11,587 bases of DNA, taken from assembly GCA_963972425.1 (NCBI GenBank), contig CAXAUF010000070.1, forward strand, positions 1 to 11,587. The letters run 5' to 3'. The DNA is from Algorimicrobium sp002414705 (GTDB taxonomy: Bacteria > Bacteroidota > Bacteroidia > Flavobacteriales > Flavobacteriaceae). Positions 1-8,289 of the stretch are shown one piece after another; position 1 is the stretch's first letter, and each line of letters starts with the position of its first letter. The notes beneath the pieces are model-generated. The model made no database searches and was not told the DNA's origin. It saw only the letters and a list, made by a program, of their open reading frames with translations. Position numbers and translations under genes: made by a program.

Positions 1-3000
1 TTGTATAAGCATCTCCAGCAGAGGTTGCATCCATGGTTAAGGCTATAGCATCGCAAACATTATCATTTTCTGGTGCAGACGCTAGTGTTTTAATACTAAC
101 TGGGGATGACCAGTTACTAACCGTAGTATTATCGCACAAGGCTCTAACATATGCAAAATAACTAGTTTGAGATGATAAACCTATAACCGTAGCAGATGTA
201 ATGCTGCTATTTACCGTACCTGTTGCCACTGCATTAGTACTACTTGGTGTGTTACCTGGTAACATAATTATCCATTCATAACCTGCCGTTTCAGTTGTTG
301 ACATATCCCACGATAAATCTACACTTGTCTGTGCTATATTTGAAGACGAAAGGTTTTGTGGATTTAAACAAGAAGGCGGTGCATTTACACTTAAATTATC
401 AATTGAAAATGCATCGGCAAAAGGATAACTATAATCTCCAGAAAATTTTAGCTTGAACGCATGTGTTAAACCACTAGAGATTATATAGTGCTGTGTTAAC
501 CAAAATGAGTCTAAATTTGCAGTATCAAGGGTATCTAAAAGCACCCAATCAGCTCCATTATAATAACGTACCTCTAAAACATTGGAATCATCTGAATCTA
601 CGTTACACCCCTTAAAGAAATCAAAACTAACAGCAATTTCAGTTTCTCCACTAACATCTATACTTGAGGTTTCGATGCTGTTTAATCCAGGATTGATTCT
701 TAAAAAATTGGTTGCATTGCTGCTACAATTAGTATCTATAAAAATTTCAGAAGTATTTGATATGCTCCAGCAGGCATTAAAAACCCCTGTTTCAAAGTCT
801 TCAATATAAGGAAATGTTTCACTAGAACAAAGCGTTCTAAATTCTCTTACTGTTGACCAATTACTATAACTATCAGATTCACATTTAGCACGCACATACG
901 CATCATAAACGGTATTTGAATTTAGGCCAGATATATTTGTTGAATTATCGGTATTTGAATTACTCCCTGTAACAATTGCATCAGCAACATTTGGCATTTC
1001 GCCATCAGCCATGACTACCCATTCATACCCATTAACCGCATTAATAGTGGGATCCCAAGATAGCTCTGCAAAAGTATCCGTTATACCTCTAGTAACTATG
1101 TCTATAGGAGCAATACATGGTAATGCAATGACATTTATATCATCTATATAGTAATAGGCATTGCTTGAATTTTGACCATGCCGAATGGCAAAATAACTGT
1201 TAGAAGATTCCGGAATATTAGCTGTAAAGTCTACATAATCCCCACTAGTCAGGTTAAACATTAAGGTTTCAATTAGACTAAAAGTGGAAGGATCTTCTGG
1301 ATTTGAAAGTGTTCCAACCTCAATAAAATCGTTTCTAAATCCATCAGCACTGAAGTTAATTTGCACACCACCTGACGTTAATTCAGCTATAGGTGGTGAT
1401 ATCAGCATATAATTCCCTGTTGTATCTGAAGAATTGTATAACACGTAAGAACCTGATCCTGTTTTTGATCTAAAAGTAGAATTCACTGCATAAGTACCTC
1501 CATCTCCACTATCTATAAAACGCCAATCTAGTGGTGCATTAGGATTGCTAGAACTACCCTCTAACGTGGTTTCAAAACCTTCAAAAAGAGGAAGTGTTAT
1601 TTGCCTTGAAGTCCTAAAATTTAATATATCGGAAAAACCACTAACATCATCATTACATGAGGATTTTATGTAAAATGAATACGTGTTTCCGCCCATTAAA
1701 CCAGCTAAATCTAATGTGGTTGCTCCTACTGGCAAAGAGCCACTACTCACTAATAAGGCGGTTGTTGCTGGTAAAATATTTTCACCATCCATGAGTTGCC
1801 ATTCGTAACCATCTATAGCAGTGTCAGTCGCATCCCAAGTTATGGTTGCAGTGGTTTCTGTAAGATTTGTGATAGCTACATTTTTTGGCGAAAAACAAGC
1901 CGTGTTAATTCGTAAATTGTCTAAAAAGATTTTAGATCTAATATTATTGCCATGTTTAATAGCTATATAATTATTTTCAGATATGGGTTGAAGTTCGACT
2001 GTATAAATATCATAATTGCCAACCCCACGCGTATTGTATGTTAGTGTTTCGCTAGCTGTAAATGTAGATGCATCCAACGGATTAGAAAGCGTACCGACTT
2101 GAAATTGTGTTCCGTCAAGATTTGATTTTAGTAGAAAATTAATGGAGGCCCCGTCTGTATTTAAATTACTTATTTTTGGAGAGATAAGCATATAATTTTC
2201 TGATGCGTCGCTACTATTAAAAAGTTCATAGTGATTAAAATAATTACTATTATCTGCGTTACTTGAAACAAAAGCCCAACCATATCCATCTGCAATAAAA
2301 CTCCAACATTCTGGTGCGTTTGGATTAGAAGAATTTGAGGCTACGGTTGTATCAAAGTTTTCAGAAAAAGGAGTATTATATAGGCAACATACATTTGGGT
2401 TTTCATTACTTTCTACAGTTACTATGGCAGTTTTTGATGCTGTATTTCCACTTGCATCTGTTACTGTTAGGGTTACGGTATTTTCACCTACATGAGAACA
2501 ATCAAAACTGGTAATATCTAAAACATACGAAACTATACCACAATTATCTAAAGACACATCATCAATTTGTGAAGCTGTTATATTTACTTGACCATTGTCT
2601 TCAATACCAACAGTCAAATTTTTAGTATTCACAGTGGGCGCTTCAGTTTCTAAAACAGTAACAACAGCAGTGTTAGATGCTATATTCCCTTGAGCATCAG
2701 TTATGGTTAATGTAACCGTATTTTCTCCTACAGTTGTACAATTAAAATCAGTGATATCTAATTCCATAGATTGTATGGAACAATTATCTGTTGAGCCATT
2801 ATCTATTTGATCTGAAGTAATACTTGCCTCTAAATTATCATCTAAATAAACGGTTATATTTTTTGTATTTACTATGGGTAATTCAGCATCTCGTACCGTA
2901 ACGACTGCTGTATTTGAGGCTACATTATTATTCTGGTCTGTAATTGATAGTGTAACTATATTTTCTCCAATATTTAGACAATTAAAACTATCTATATCTA

Positions 3001-4657
3001 GCGTTCTAGAAATAATAGTACAATTATCTGACGAATTATCATCAATATCTTCAGGACTTATGGTGGCTTGGTTATTAACATCCAAGTCTAACAGAACATT
3101 ACGAGTTCTTACTATTGGGTTTAAAGTGTCCAAAACTGTAACGGTTGCAGTATCGATTCCTATATTTCCGCTGCTATCGGTAACGGTAAGTGTTACCGTA
3201 TTTTCGCCTATATTTGAACAATTAAAACTGGTTACATCTAAAACCATGCTAGCTATAGAGCAATTATCTGACGAACCATCATTTATTTGTTCCACTGTAA
3301 TATTTGCTATACCAGTTGTACCTAATGAAACCGAAATGTTTTTTACTTGGGCTATTGGTTGCTCATTATCTAAAATCGTAACGATTGCTGTTTCAGAACT
3401 AACATTCCCACTATTATCTGTAACGGTTAATGTGACTGTATTTGGACCTAAATCAGAACAGTTAAATTGAGTTAGGTTCAGTACTCTAGACTGAATGATA
3501 CAATTATCTGTAGAGCCGTTATCTACATCGTCTGCTGTTATAACAGCTTGGTTGTTTATATCTAATGGTATGGATATATTTTTAGTAATAACAATAGGAT
3601 CCGCCGAATCAAAAACCTGAACTAAAGTGGTACTTGAATGTTCATTACCGCTGGTATCGGCAACAGTTAATGTCACTGTATTATCACCTAAATCAGAACA
3701 ATTAAAACTCGTTTTGTCTAAACGTAAAGAAGCAACAGAACAGTTATCTCTAGATCCGTTATCTAATTCTTCTGCTGTAAGAGTAGCAGCTCCATTTGAA
3801 TCTAAAAATATTATTATGCTTTCTTTAGAGAATGCTTCAGGTGCAATAGCATCTAGAACAGTTACCGTTGCGATATTAGATACTGAATTTCCACCATCAA
3901 AATCTGTTATTGTTAAGGTTACCGTATTGTCTCCCAAATCATTACACGTAAATGTATTTATATCAAGTGAAACTGGGAAATTACTACAATCAGAATTCGA
4001 ATTATTAACTTGATTGGGCGAAACAGCTGCCATACCTGTTTCATTTAAATATACATCTACATCTTGTGTAGTAACAATCTGAGGAACGTTTGGCGTGGAT
4101 AATTGAATGTAGATAGGAGACGGAGTGACCGAAACAGCCTGAACTTGTATATAATACGTTTTTGTACTATCTAAATTACTTAAAGCTAGGCTTGTTTGGA
4201 ATTCTGTATTTGAAACATAACCCACTTGAGTATAGGTAGAAAAATCTAGCCTATCTACCACAGAATATACAGCAAATTCAAGAGGTGACTGATTAACAGC
4301 AAAACTCCACTCTGTAATTTTGATATTTATATCTGCACACGTTGGAGTAAATTTATACCAAACCGTATTAGATATACCATTACTAAAACTTGACGATGGT
4401 TCATTTACTTCTGATGTTGCTGTAAGAGTTGAAAAGGCAACTGGTGCTTCAGCAACATTTAAGGTAAATGCACTTGACGCGTTGTCATTTGTTGGAGTGA
4501 CCAATCTATTGCTTTTATTTTTCGTTAAAAAATCTGTCCGATTTTCAACACCAAGTTCAGAGTTAACAATAGAAGCATGGACATTCAAAGTTATTAATTG
4601 GAAAAAAATTCCAAAGAAAACGAATTTTACTATCTTTTTCATTGTGGTTGGATTCAT
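1..4657 (-). CDS. Giant exported multidomain protein (HYR-like, cleaved-adhesin and FN3 modules), 3' end outside window
   Basis: The minus-strand frame stays open for about 1,552 codons from ATG at 4657 to the left edge, so the C-terminus is missing. Residues 1-28 form a signal peptide (Lys-Lys, hydrophobic core, ending NVHA). A second ATG at 4642 (MKKIVKF...) gives a more typical signal peptide and may be the true start. Approximate domain order: PPC-like beta domain with TVWYKF motif (45-185); seven HYR-like repeats (191-756); cleaved-adhesin/choice-of-anchor-J domain (757-920); FN3 (921-1015); second adhesin domain (1018-1180); FN3 (1181-1275); third, more divergent, MAM/jelly-roll-like domain (1276-1428); FN3 (1428-1525); then the start of another PPC-like domain (NVCDAIAL). 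Known relatives are Bacteroidota surface or secreted adhesins, often exported by the type IX system with a C-terminal sorting domain. That domain cannot be seen here, so the export route, ligand and any enzymatic activity are unknown. It is preceded by an 827-bp spacer and is probably transcribed on its own. Confidence 0.9.
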   Translation of the reverse strand, partial: MNPTTMKKIVKFVFFGIFFQLITLNVHASIVNSELGVENRTDFLTKNKSNRLVTPTNDNASSAFTLNVAEAPVAFSTLTATSEVNEPSSSFSNGISNTVWYKFTPTCADINIKITEWSFAVNQSPLEFAVYSVVDRLDFSTYTQVGYVSNTEFQTSLALSNLDSTKTYYIQVQAVSVTPSPIYIQLSTPNVPQIVTTQDVDVYLNETGMAAVSPNQVNNSNSDCSNFPVSLDINTFTCNDLGDNTVTLTITDFDGGNSVSNIATVTVLDAIAPEAFSKESIIIFLDSNGAATLTAEELDNGSRDNCSVASLRLDKTSFNCSDLGDNTVTLTVADTSGNEHSSTTLVQVFDSADPIVITKNISIPLDINNQAVITADDVDNGSTDNCIIQSRVLNLTQFNCSDLGPNTVTLTVTDNSGNVSSETAIVTILDNEQPIAQVKNISVSLGTTGIANITVEQINDGSSDNCSIASMVLDVTSFNCSNIGENTVTLTVTDSSGNIGIDTATVTVLDTLNPIVRTRNVLLDLDVNNQATISPEDIDDNSSDNCTIISRTLDIDSFNCLNIGENIVTLSITDQNNNVASNTAVVTVRDAELPIVNTKNITVYLDDNLEASITSDQIDNGSTDNCSIQSMELDITDFNCTTVGENTVTLTITDAQGNIASNTAVVTVLETEAPTVNTKNLTVGIEDNGQVNITASQIDDVSLDNCGIVSYVLDITSFDCSHVGENTVTLTVTDASGNTASKTAIVTVESNENPNVCCLYNTPFSENFDTTVASNSSNPNAPECWSFIADGYGWAFVSSNADNSNYFNHYELFNSSDASENYMLISPKISNLNTDGASINFLLKSNLDGTQFQVGTLSNPLDASTFTASETLTYNTRGVGNYDIYTVELQPISENNYIAIKHGNNIRSKIFLDNLRINTACFSPKNVAITNLTETTATITWDATDTAIDGYEWQLMDGENILPATTALLVSSGSLPVGATTLDLAGLMGGNTYSFYIKSSCNDDVSGFSDILNFRTSRQITLPLFEGFETTLEGSSSNPNAPLDWRFIDSGDGGTYAVNSTFRSKTGSGSYVLYNSSDTTGNYMLISPPIAELTSGGVQINFSADGFRNDFIEVGTLSNPEDPSTFSLIETLMFNLTSGDYVDFTANIPESSNSYFAIRHGQNSSNAYYYIDDINVIALPCIAPIDIVTRGITDTFAELSWDPTINAVNGYEWVVMADGEMPNVADAIVTGSNSNTDNSTNISGLNSNTVYDAYVRAKCESDSYSNWSTVREFRTLCSSETFPYIEDFETGVFNACWSISNTSEIFIDTNCSSNATNFLRINPGLNSIETSSIDVSGETEIAVSFDFFKGCNVDSDDSNVLEVRYYNGADWVLLDTLDTANLDSFWLTQHYIISSGLTHAFKLKFSGDYSYPFADAFSIDNLSVNAPPSCLNPQNLSSSNIAQTSVDLSWDMSTTETAGYEWIIMLPGNTPSSTNAVATGTVNSSITSATVIGLSSQTSYFAYVRALCDNTTVSNWSSPVSIKTLASAPENDNVCDAIALTMDATSAGDAYT
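85..2390 (-). repeat. Three tandem adhesin-domain plus fibronectin III units within the giant exported protein
   Basis: After the HYR-like array the protein repeats a two-domain module three times. Each module opens with an F-x-E-x-F-(D/E) strand: PFSENFD, PLFEGFE and PYIEDFE. The first two modules continue with NPNAP and NYMLISP motifs and end in a Y-x-(D/N)-(D/N)-(L/I) type strand, as in cleaved-adhesin or choice-of-anchor-J domains; the third is divergent. Each is followed by an FN3 domain with a (L/I)(S/T)WD strand, a GYEW motif and a terminal SxW/FSD...FRT-like strand. Jelly-roll domains of this type often bind carbohydrate or protein ligands, but no binding residues can be assigned from sequence alone. 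Confidence 0.75.
2392..4086 (-). repeat. Seven tandem HYR-like domain repeats within the giant exported protein
   Basis: Seven consecutive units of about 81 residues (about 240 bp) cover residues 191-756 of the exported protein. Each has a DNC (DC in the first unit), then exactly 13 residues, a second Cys, then a G-x-N-x-VTL core strand, and ends in a TVTVLD-like strand. The C-x13-C spacing is identical in all seven units, which suggests one disulphide per domain after export; that is inference. The N-terminal unit is the most divergent, lacking the D/N-rich GSTDNC form that most of the others show. HYR domains are immunoglobulin-like folds common in extracellular adhesion proteins. The array probably acts as a stalk or spacer. 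Units differ clearly in sequence, so this is an old expansion rather than a recent one. Confidence 0.85.
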
Positions 4658-4896
4658 TTAAATTTTAGGTATGTAGAATTTCAAATTAGTTTGTTTACTT
4701 GATAAATTAATATGTTGTTATGGCCTTGACGCTCTTCATCGACCAAATAAATGGGTTTGTTAAATCAGCATGGAGTGTTTTGACATTATAAATGGCTCGT
4801 TGAAAATTTGACAGGTTATCATATGAGTTAAATTAATATTTCGAAAAATATTAGGTTTTTCAATGTGCGAAAGTAAATTCACATTAACAGAATGAA

Positions 4897-4925
4897 CAAA
4901 TTATGTGTTAGCAATGTGTTAGCAA
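4897..4925 (-). promoter_or_regulatory. Candidate Bacteroidota-type promoter for the giant exported protein
   Basis: On the minus strand a TTG (4925-4923) is followed after 19 nt by TAATTTG (4903-4897). Flavobacterial promoters are known to use TTG at -33 and TAnnTTTG at -7 with about 17-23 nt between; the -7 element here is one base short of consensus. The spacer contains most of the tandem TGCTAACA repeat, which would put a bound regulator directly on the promoter. Predicted transcription starts near 4890, about 230 nt before the start codon. Such short A+T-rich motifs arise easily by chance. Confidence 0.3.
4903..4924. repeat. Tandem 11-bp direct repeat, copy A (ATGTGTTAGCA x2), candidate operator
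   Basis: Two perfect copies of ATGTGTTAGCA lie head to tail, so the TGTTAGCA core recurs every 11 bp, about one helical turn. Read on the strand of the giant gene, the core is TGCTAACA. An 11-bp period of direct half-sites is the layout of known OmpR/PhoB-family binding sites, although the core sequence differs from the Pho box. A related pair occurs 420 bp away (5323-5344). It lies inside the spacer of a candidate promoter for the giant gene. Which protein binds here is unknown. Confidence 0.6.
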
Positions 4926-5322
4926 TTCAATAAAAAAAACATAAACAACTAATAGTCTGAGTTATAATAAGGTCAAAAAGAGTGCTAAAAAACCTGAAAT
5001 ATTTTAAATAAAGTAACAAAGTGGACTCATTAAATACGTTTTCGGTATGATATATACTTCCAGAAGAGTAAATCTGGCATAAATTGGTATCTCTTTAATT
5101 ATATGTAAAAAACAGACTAGAGGAATAAAAAGAAGGTACACAAGAATTAAAAACCGCTTAAACAGCAACTTAAATAAAACAATTATAAAAATAGAAATAA
5201 TTTGTTTACCTAAAGAATAAAGGGCTACTAGACCTAAAAACGAAAATAATTACTAGGGTATTTTAGATTGTACTTTACAGTTTTGAAATTTGTTCCATGA
5301 AAAGAACATAAAAAAGAAAAAA

Positions 5323-5344
5323 GTGTGTTAGCATTCTGTTAGCA
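5323..5344. repeat. Paired TGTTAGCA direct repeat, copy B, candidate operator
   Basis: The sequence GTGTGTTAGCATTCTGTTAGCA holds two TGTTAGCA cores with the same 11-bp spacing as copy A. Similarity extends past the cores. Copy A is followed by ATAAACAACTAATA (4941-4954) and copy B by TTAAACACCTAATA (5350-5363), with a gap 10 bp shorter in copy B. The two therefore look like diverged duplicates of one element of about 50 bp. No equally good promoter surrounds copy B, so it could be a remote operator or a relic. Confidence 0.55.
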
Positions 5345-5484
5345 CAAAACTTAAACACCTAATAAAATGAACCTTACGACGTTCGTGTTTTTAGTGAAAT
5401 TAATATATAACAAAGAAAACCTTTTTGTTTCTGGTGTATTTATTTACGAACTAGACAACAAAAATCTGTTTCAGTTGTAATTGA

Positions 5485-6870
5485 TTACAGAAGATTTTGG
5501 ATAGTAATTTGAAAAGCTTCGGCATTTTCGCAATTAACTTTTTTTATTAAACGGTTTTTTGCGACCCTAAAAGCTCCATGTGTCATAGACAAAACGTTAG
5601 CAGATTCTTTGGTAGATAAATTTAGCAAAGAGCAATAAATAATTTGTAACTCTTTATCAGATAAATTATTAAATCGTTGATGTATTTTATAACGTAATTC
5701 AGGAAAATCTTGATCTAAAGCATTTAATAAATCTGAAAAAACAAATGAGTTGCCTTTTAAATTAAGTGTGTAATTAGATTGTATGAAATTGTACTTAATG
5801 GTACTTAATTTTTCTTTTTGAATTTCAAATTGCTTTTCCAGTTCATAAAGTTTCTTATAGTAGTTTTTGGACTCTTTGTTTCTTTTTATAATAAAGAGTA
5901 GTAATATGATTATAACTAAAGAAAACCCTAAACCAAGGTACAGCAAAGTATATTTTAAACTTGTGTTACGCTGTTTCGTTTCTGTTCGTTCTATCATAAT
6001 AACACCAAGTTGCCCCATCATTTTTTGATATAAATCATTATGATAAAACTGTGTACTATCTCTTACATAATTAGACTTACGCATTAAATCAATTAGTTCC
6101 TCATTACTTAAGTAATCACTATAATCATCTAATATACTTTCATAAACATCTAAAGCATAAGCATAGCGTTGATTATCTGTATATGTTTGAGCTGAATTTT
6201 TGTAATAACTAATTATTTCTTGCGGTGAAGCATCGGTTTTAGATTTCACATAAGCAATAACTTTTTTATAGTCCGCACCAGACCAATTATTTAAACTGTC
6301 TTGATAATATTTTAAAAGTGGTAGAATCTTAATAGCCTCATTGGGACGATTTAGCTCCGAGTACGCCATAGCAGCATTCGCACTACATTGCACCAAATCT
6401 ACATCTCGAAAATTAGGGCAGTCAACTATGGCTTCTAAAAAACTTTGATACGCACTTACAGCTGCTTGAAATTTTTTATTATAAACAGAAACACCAATGT
6501 AATTATTAATAATACCGATTTGAATGGCTTGATATTTGGAGTTACATATATCCGTATAAATATTTAAACTATATTGGTTAAAATAGGTATCTGATAAAGC
6601 GGATGCTTTTCCTAGACCAGATACTGTAACTAACTGTTTTAAAGATGTAAAAAACAATGAATCTTTGTTCTTGACACCTTCATCTAAATCAATAGAAAAA
6701 TTAAACGCCTTTTCATAAAGTATCATACTGGAGGCATAATCGCCTGCTTTAAATTTTAAATCTCCAGCACTTAAGTTATAATATATTGAATCTGATTGAG
6801 CAAATACATGAATGGTATTTATCACCAAAAAAATAAAAAAAGTCATGTAGGTAAATTGCCCTTTACACAT
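5485..6870 (-). CDS. Membrane-anchored TPR-like/helix-turn-helix transcriptional regulator
   Basis: The 461-residue protein begins with a signal peptide (about 1-25, hydrophobic FFIFLVI, ending VFAQ). An all-helical region with TPR-like pieces follows (about 30-290, for example AGDYASSMILYEKAF and YAYALDVYESIL). Next come a single membrane helix (about 307-328), a charged coiled coil (about 332-360) and a C-terminal LuxR-like helix-turn-helix (about 403-446: LSDKELQI, NLSTKESANVLSMT, then FRVAKNRLIKK). By topology the helical repeats face the periplasm and the DNA-binding domain faces the cytoplasm. This architecture is a recognised Bacteroidota class of one-protein regulators; signals and targets are mostly unknown. 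There is no kinase or receiver domain. It lies after the nqr operon terminator and upstream of the giant exported protein on the same strand, which makes that gene a plausible target. ATG at 6870 was kept because a later start at Met9 would shorten the signal peptide's n-region. Confidence 0.85.
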   Translation of the reverse strand: MCKGQFTYMTFFIFLVINTIHVFAQSDSIYYNLSAGDLKFKAGDYASSMILYEKAFNFSIDLDEGVKNKDSLFFTSLKQLVTVSGLGKASALSDTYFNQYSLNIYTDICNSKYQAIQIGIINNYIGVSVYNKKFQAAVSAYQSFLEAIVDCPNFRDVDLVQCSANAAMAYSELNRPNEAIKILPLLKYYQDSLNNWSGADYKKVIAYVKSKTDASPQEIISYYKNSAQTYTDNQRYAYALDVYESILDDYSDYLSNEELIDLMRKSNYVRDSTQFYHNDLYQKMMGQLGVIMIERTETKQRNTSLKYTLLYLGLGFSLVIIILLLFIIKRNKESKNYYKKLYELEKQFEIQKEKLSTIKYNFIQSNYTLNLKGNSFVFSDLLNALDQDFPELRYKIHQRFNNLSDKELQIIYCSLLNLSTKESANVLSMTHGAFRVAKNRLIKKVNCENAEAFQITIQNLL

Positions 6871-6903
6871 AGTTTGCCAAAAATTAATATAATAAATAAT
6901 ACT

Positions 6904-6940
6904 AAAAAAAGCCTATATCTTAAAAAAAGAAACAGGCTTT
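6904..6940 (-). terminator. Probable rho-independent terminator of the nqr operon
   Basis: On the minus strand AAAGCCT (6940-6934) pairs with AGGCTTT (6914-6908), a 7-bp stem with three G-C pairs. The T run continues to 6904. The loop is long (19 nt, T-rich), so the stem is modest. It starts 35 nt after the nqrF stop and ends 34 nt before the start codon of the next gene, as expected of a terminator separating the operon from the regulator gene. Confidence 0.65.
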
Positions 6941-6974
6941 AATTTCTAAATTAATGATTAAAGAAAATTATATA

Positions 6975-8288
6975 CTATCCTCCAAAATCATCAAAGCGAA
7001 TGTTTTCATCTGGTATTCCAAAATCTTCACCCATTTTTTGAACCGCTTGGTTCATTAAAGGAGGTCCACAGAAGTATAATTCAATATCTTCTGGTGCATC
7101 ATGATGATTTAAGTAATTATCAATTACACAGTTGTGGATAAATCCAACAAAGCCATCTCCAGCTTCATCATTAATGTCTTTTTTAACCTTCCAATTATCA
7201 CTTTCCATTGGTTCTGAAAGTGCTAAATAAAATTTAAAGTTTGGAAAATCTTTTTCTAGTGCTCTAAAGTAATGGATATAGAATAATTCTGCTTTAGAAC
7301 GTCCACCATACCAATACGTTACTTTTCTTCCTGTTTTTAACGTTCTAAACAACTCGTATAAATGAGAACGCATTGGTGCCATTCCTGCTCCACCACCAAC
7401 GTATAACATTTCTGCATCAGAATCATTAATGAAGAATTCTCCGTAAGGTCCAGAAATAGTTACTTTATCTCCAATTTTCTGATTGAAAATATATGAAGAT
7501 GCTATTCCAGGATTTACATCCATCCATCCGTTTTTAGCGCGATCAAAAGGTGGTGTTGCTACACGAACATTTAGCATAATTTTTCTACCTTCAGCTGGAT
7601 AAGAAGCCATAGAATAAGCACGTTCAACCAATTCGTTATTTTTCATAACTAGAGGCCAAAGACCAAACTTTTCCCAATCTGCTTTAAATTTATCCGGTTC
7701 TCCTGGATGGTCTTCCGGATGCGCAGTAACATCCATTTCTGAATATTTAACTTCACATTCTGGAATTTCAATTTGAATATATCCACCTGCCTTGTAGCCC
7801 ATATCTTCTGGGATTTCTACTACAAACTCTTTAATAAATGTAGCTACATTATAGTTTGAAACTACAGTTGCTTCCCATTTCTTAATTCCGAATACTTCTT
7901 CTGGAATAGTAATTTCCATGTCTTGTTTCACCTTTACCTGACAAGATAAACGTGCGCCATGAGCTAATTCTTTTCTAGAAAAGTGAGGTGTTTCTGTAGG
8001 TAATGCTTCACCACCTCCTGATAATACATGACATTCACATTGAATACATGTTCCACCACCACCACAAGCAGATGGTAAGAAAATTTTATTACTACCTAGA
8101 GTCGATAATAACGTACCTCCTGAGGCTACTTCAATTTCTCTTTCTCCATTAATTAGGATTTTTACAGGTCCTGATGGAGATAATTTTTGTTTTACAAATA
8201 ATAACAAACTTACTAGTACTAACGTAATGACTAAAAACGCAATGACTGTTGTTAAAACTGTTCCGAATGTTTCTGCTGCTAAAATCAT
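6975..8288 (-). CDS. nqrF: Na+-translocating NADH:quinone reductase subunit F
   Basis: NqrF is the entry point of Na+-NQR: it oxidises NADH on the cytoplasmic side and passes electrons through FAD and a [2Fe-2S] cluster into the membrane subunits. The 437-residue protein has an N-terminal membrane helix (about 8-32). A plant-type ferredoxin domain carries cluster ligands Cys75, Cys81, Cys84 and Cys116 (C-x5-C-x2-C-x31-C). An FAD/NAD reductase module follows, with the flavin motif RAYSMAS (223-229), the nucleotide-binding stretch GGGAGMAPMR (298-307) and the CGPP motif (407-410). All expected motifs are intact. The length is somewhat above the roughly 407 residues of the Vibrio protein. The start codon lies 1 nt after the nqrE stop, so the genes are probably translationally coupled. 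It is the last gene of the operon. Confidence 0.97.
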   Translation of the reverse strand: MILAAETFGTVLTTVIAFLVITLVLVSLLLFVKQKLSPSGPVKILINGEREIEVASGGTLLSTLGSNKIFLPSACGGGGTCIQCECHVLSGGGEALPTETPHFSRKELAHGARLSCQVKVKQDMEITIPEEVFGIKKWEATVVSNYNVATFIKEFVVEIPEDMGYKAGGYIQIEIPECEVKYSEMDVTAHPEDHPGEPDKFKADWEKFGLWPLVMKNNELVERAYSMASYPAEGRKIMLNVRVATPPFDRAKNGWMDVNPGIASSYIFNQKIGDKVTISGPYGEFFINDSDAEMLYVGGGAGMAPMRSHLYELFRTLKTGRKVTYWYGGRSKAELFYIHYFRALEKDFPNFKFYLALSEPMESDNWKVKKDINDEAGDGFVGFIHNCVIDNYLNHHDAPEDIELYFCGPPLMNQAVQKMGEDFGIPDENIRFDDFGG

Positions 8289-8289
8289 A

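Larger units (their letters stand above)
4658..5484. other. 827-bp intergenic spacer with paired direct repeats, no convincing gene
   Basis: This spacer lies between the stop codon of the membrane-bound regulator and the start of the giant exported protein. It is strongly A+T-rich, with frequent stops in all frames. It holds two related repeat elements (4903-4924 and 5323-5344) and a probable promoter (4897-4925). A weak hairpin (CCAGA/TCTGG arms, 5060-5077) is also present. I see no tRNA, rRNA, riboswitch or clear terminator. If the promoter is right, the giant gene has a 5' leader of roughly 230 nt. Confidence 0.7.

Noticed and set aside
2874..4013. Long plus-strand open frames of 198 and 128 codons opposite the HYR-like repeats
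   Set aside because: They are antisense shadows of the repetitive minus-strand coding region. The translations are repetitive, lack recognisable domains and follow the repeat period.
2392..4086. CRISPR-like or satellite repeat array suggested by the regular 240-bp period
   Set aside because: The period is explained by tandem protein domains in one open frame. The units are diverged at the DNA level, and there is no short identical repeat with unique spacers.
4320..4661. Plus-strand 113-codon open frame at the start of the giant gene
   Set aside because: It lies opposite the signal peptide and PPC-like region of the giant protein, which has clear exported-protein features on the minus strand.
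5060..5077. Hairpin with CCAGA/TCTGG arms in the intergenic spacer
   Set aside because: The stem is only 5 bp with an 8-nt loop and no T run on either side, so it cannot be supported as a terminator or structured RNA.
5367..5480. Plus-strand 37-codon open frame just downstream of repeat copy B
   Set aside because: It is short and A+T-rich, has no recognisable domain, and no equivalent frame follows repeat copy A. It is most likely chance, although its position after the repeat pair was noted.
5401..5484. Possible terminator after the regulator gene
   Set aside because: Only weak A+T-only pairings (such as AACAAA/TTTGTT) are present, with no G+C stem followed by a T run.
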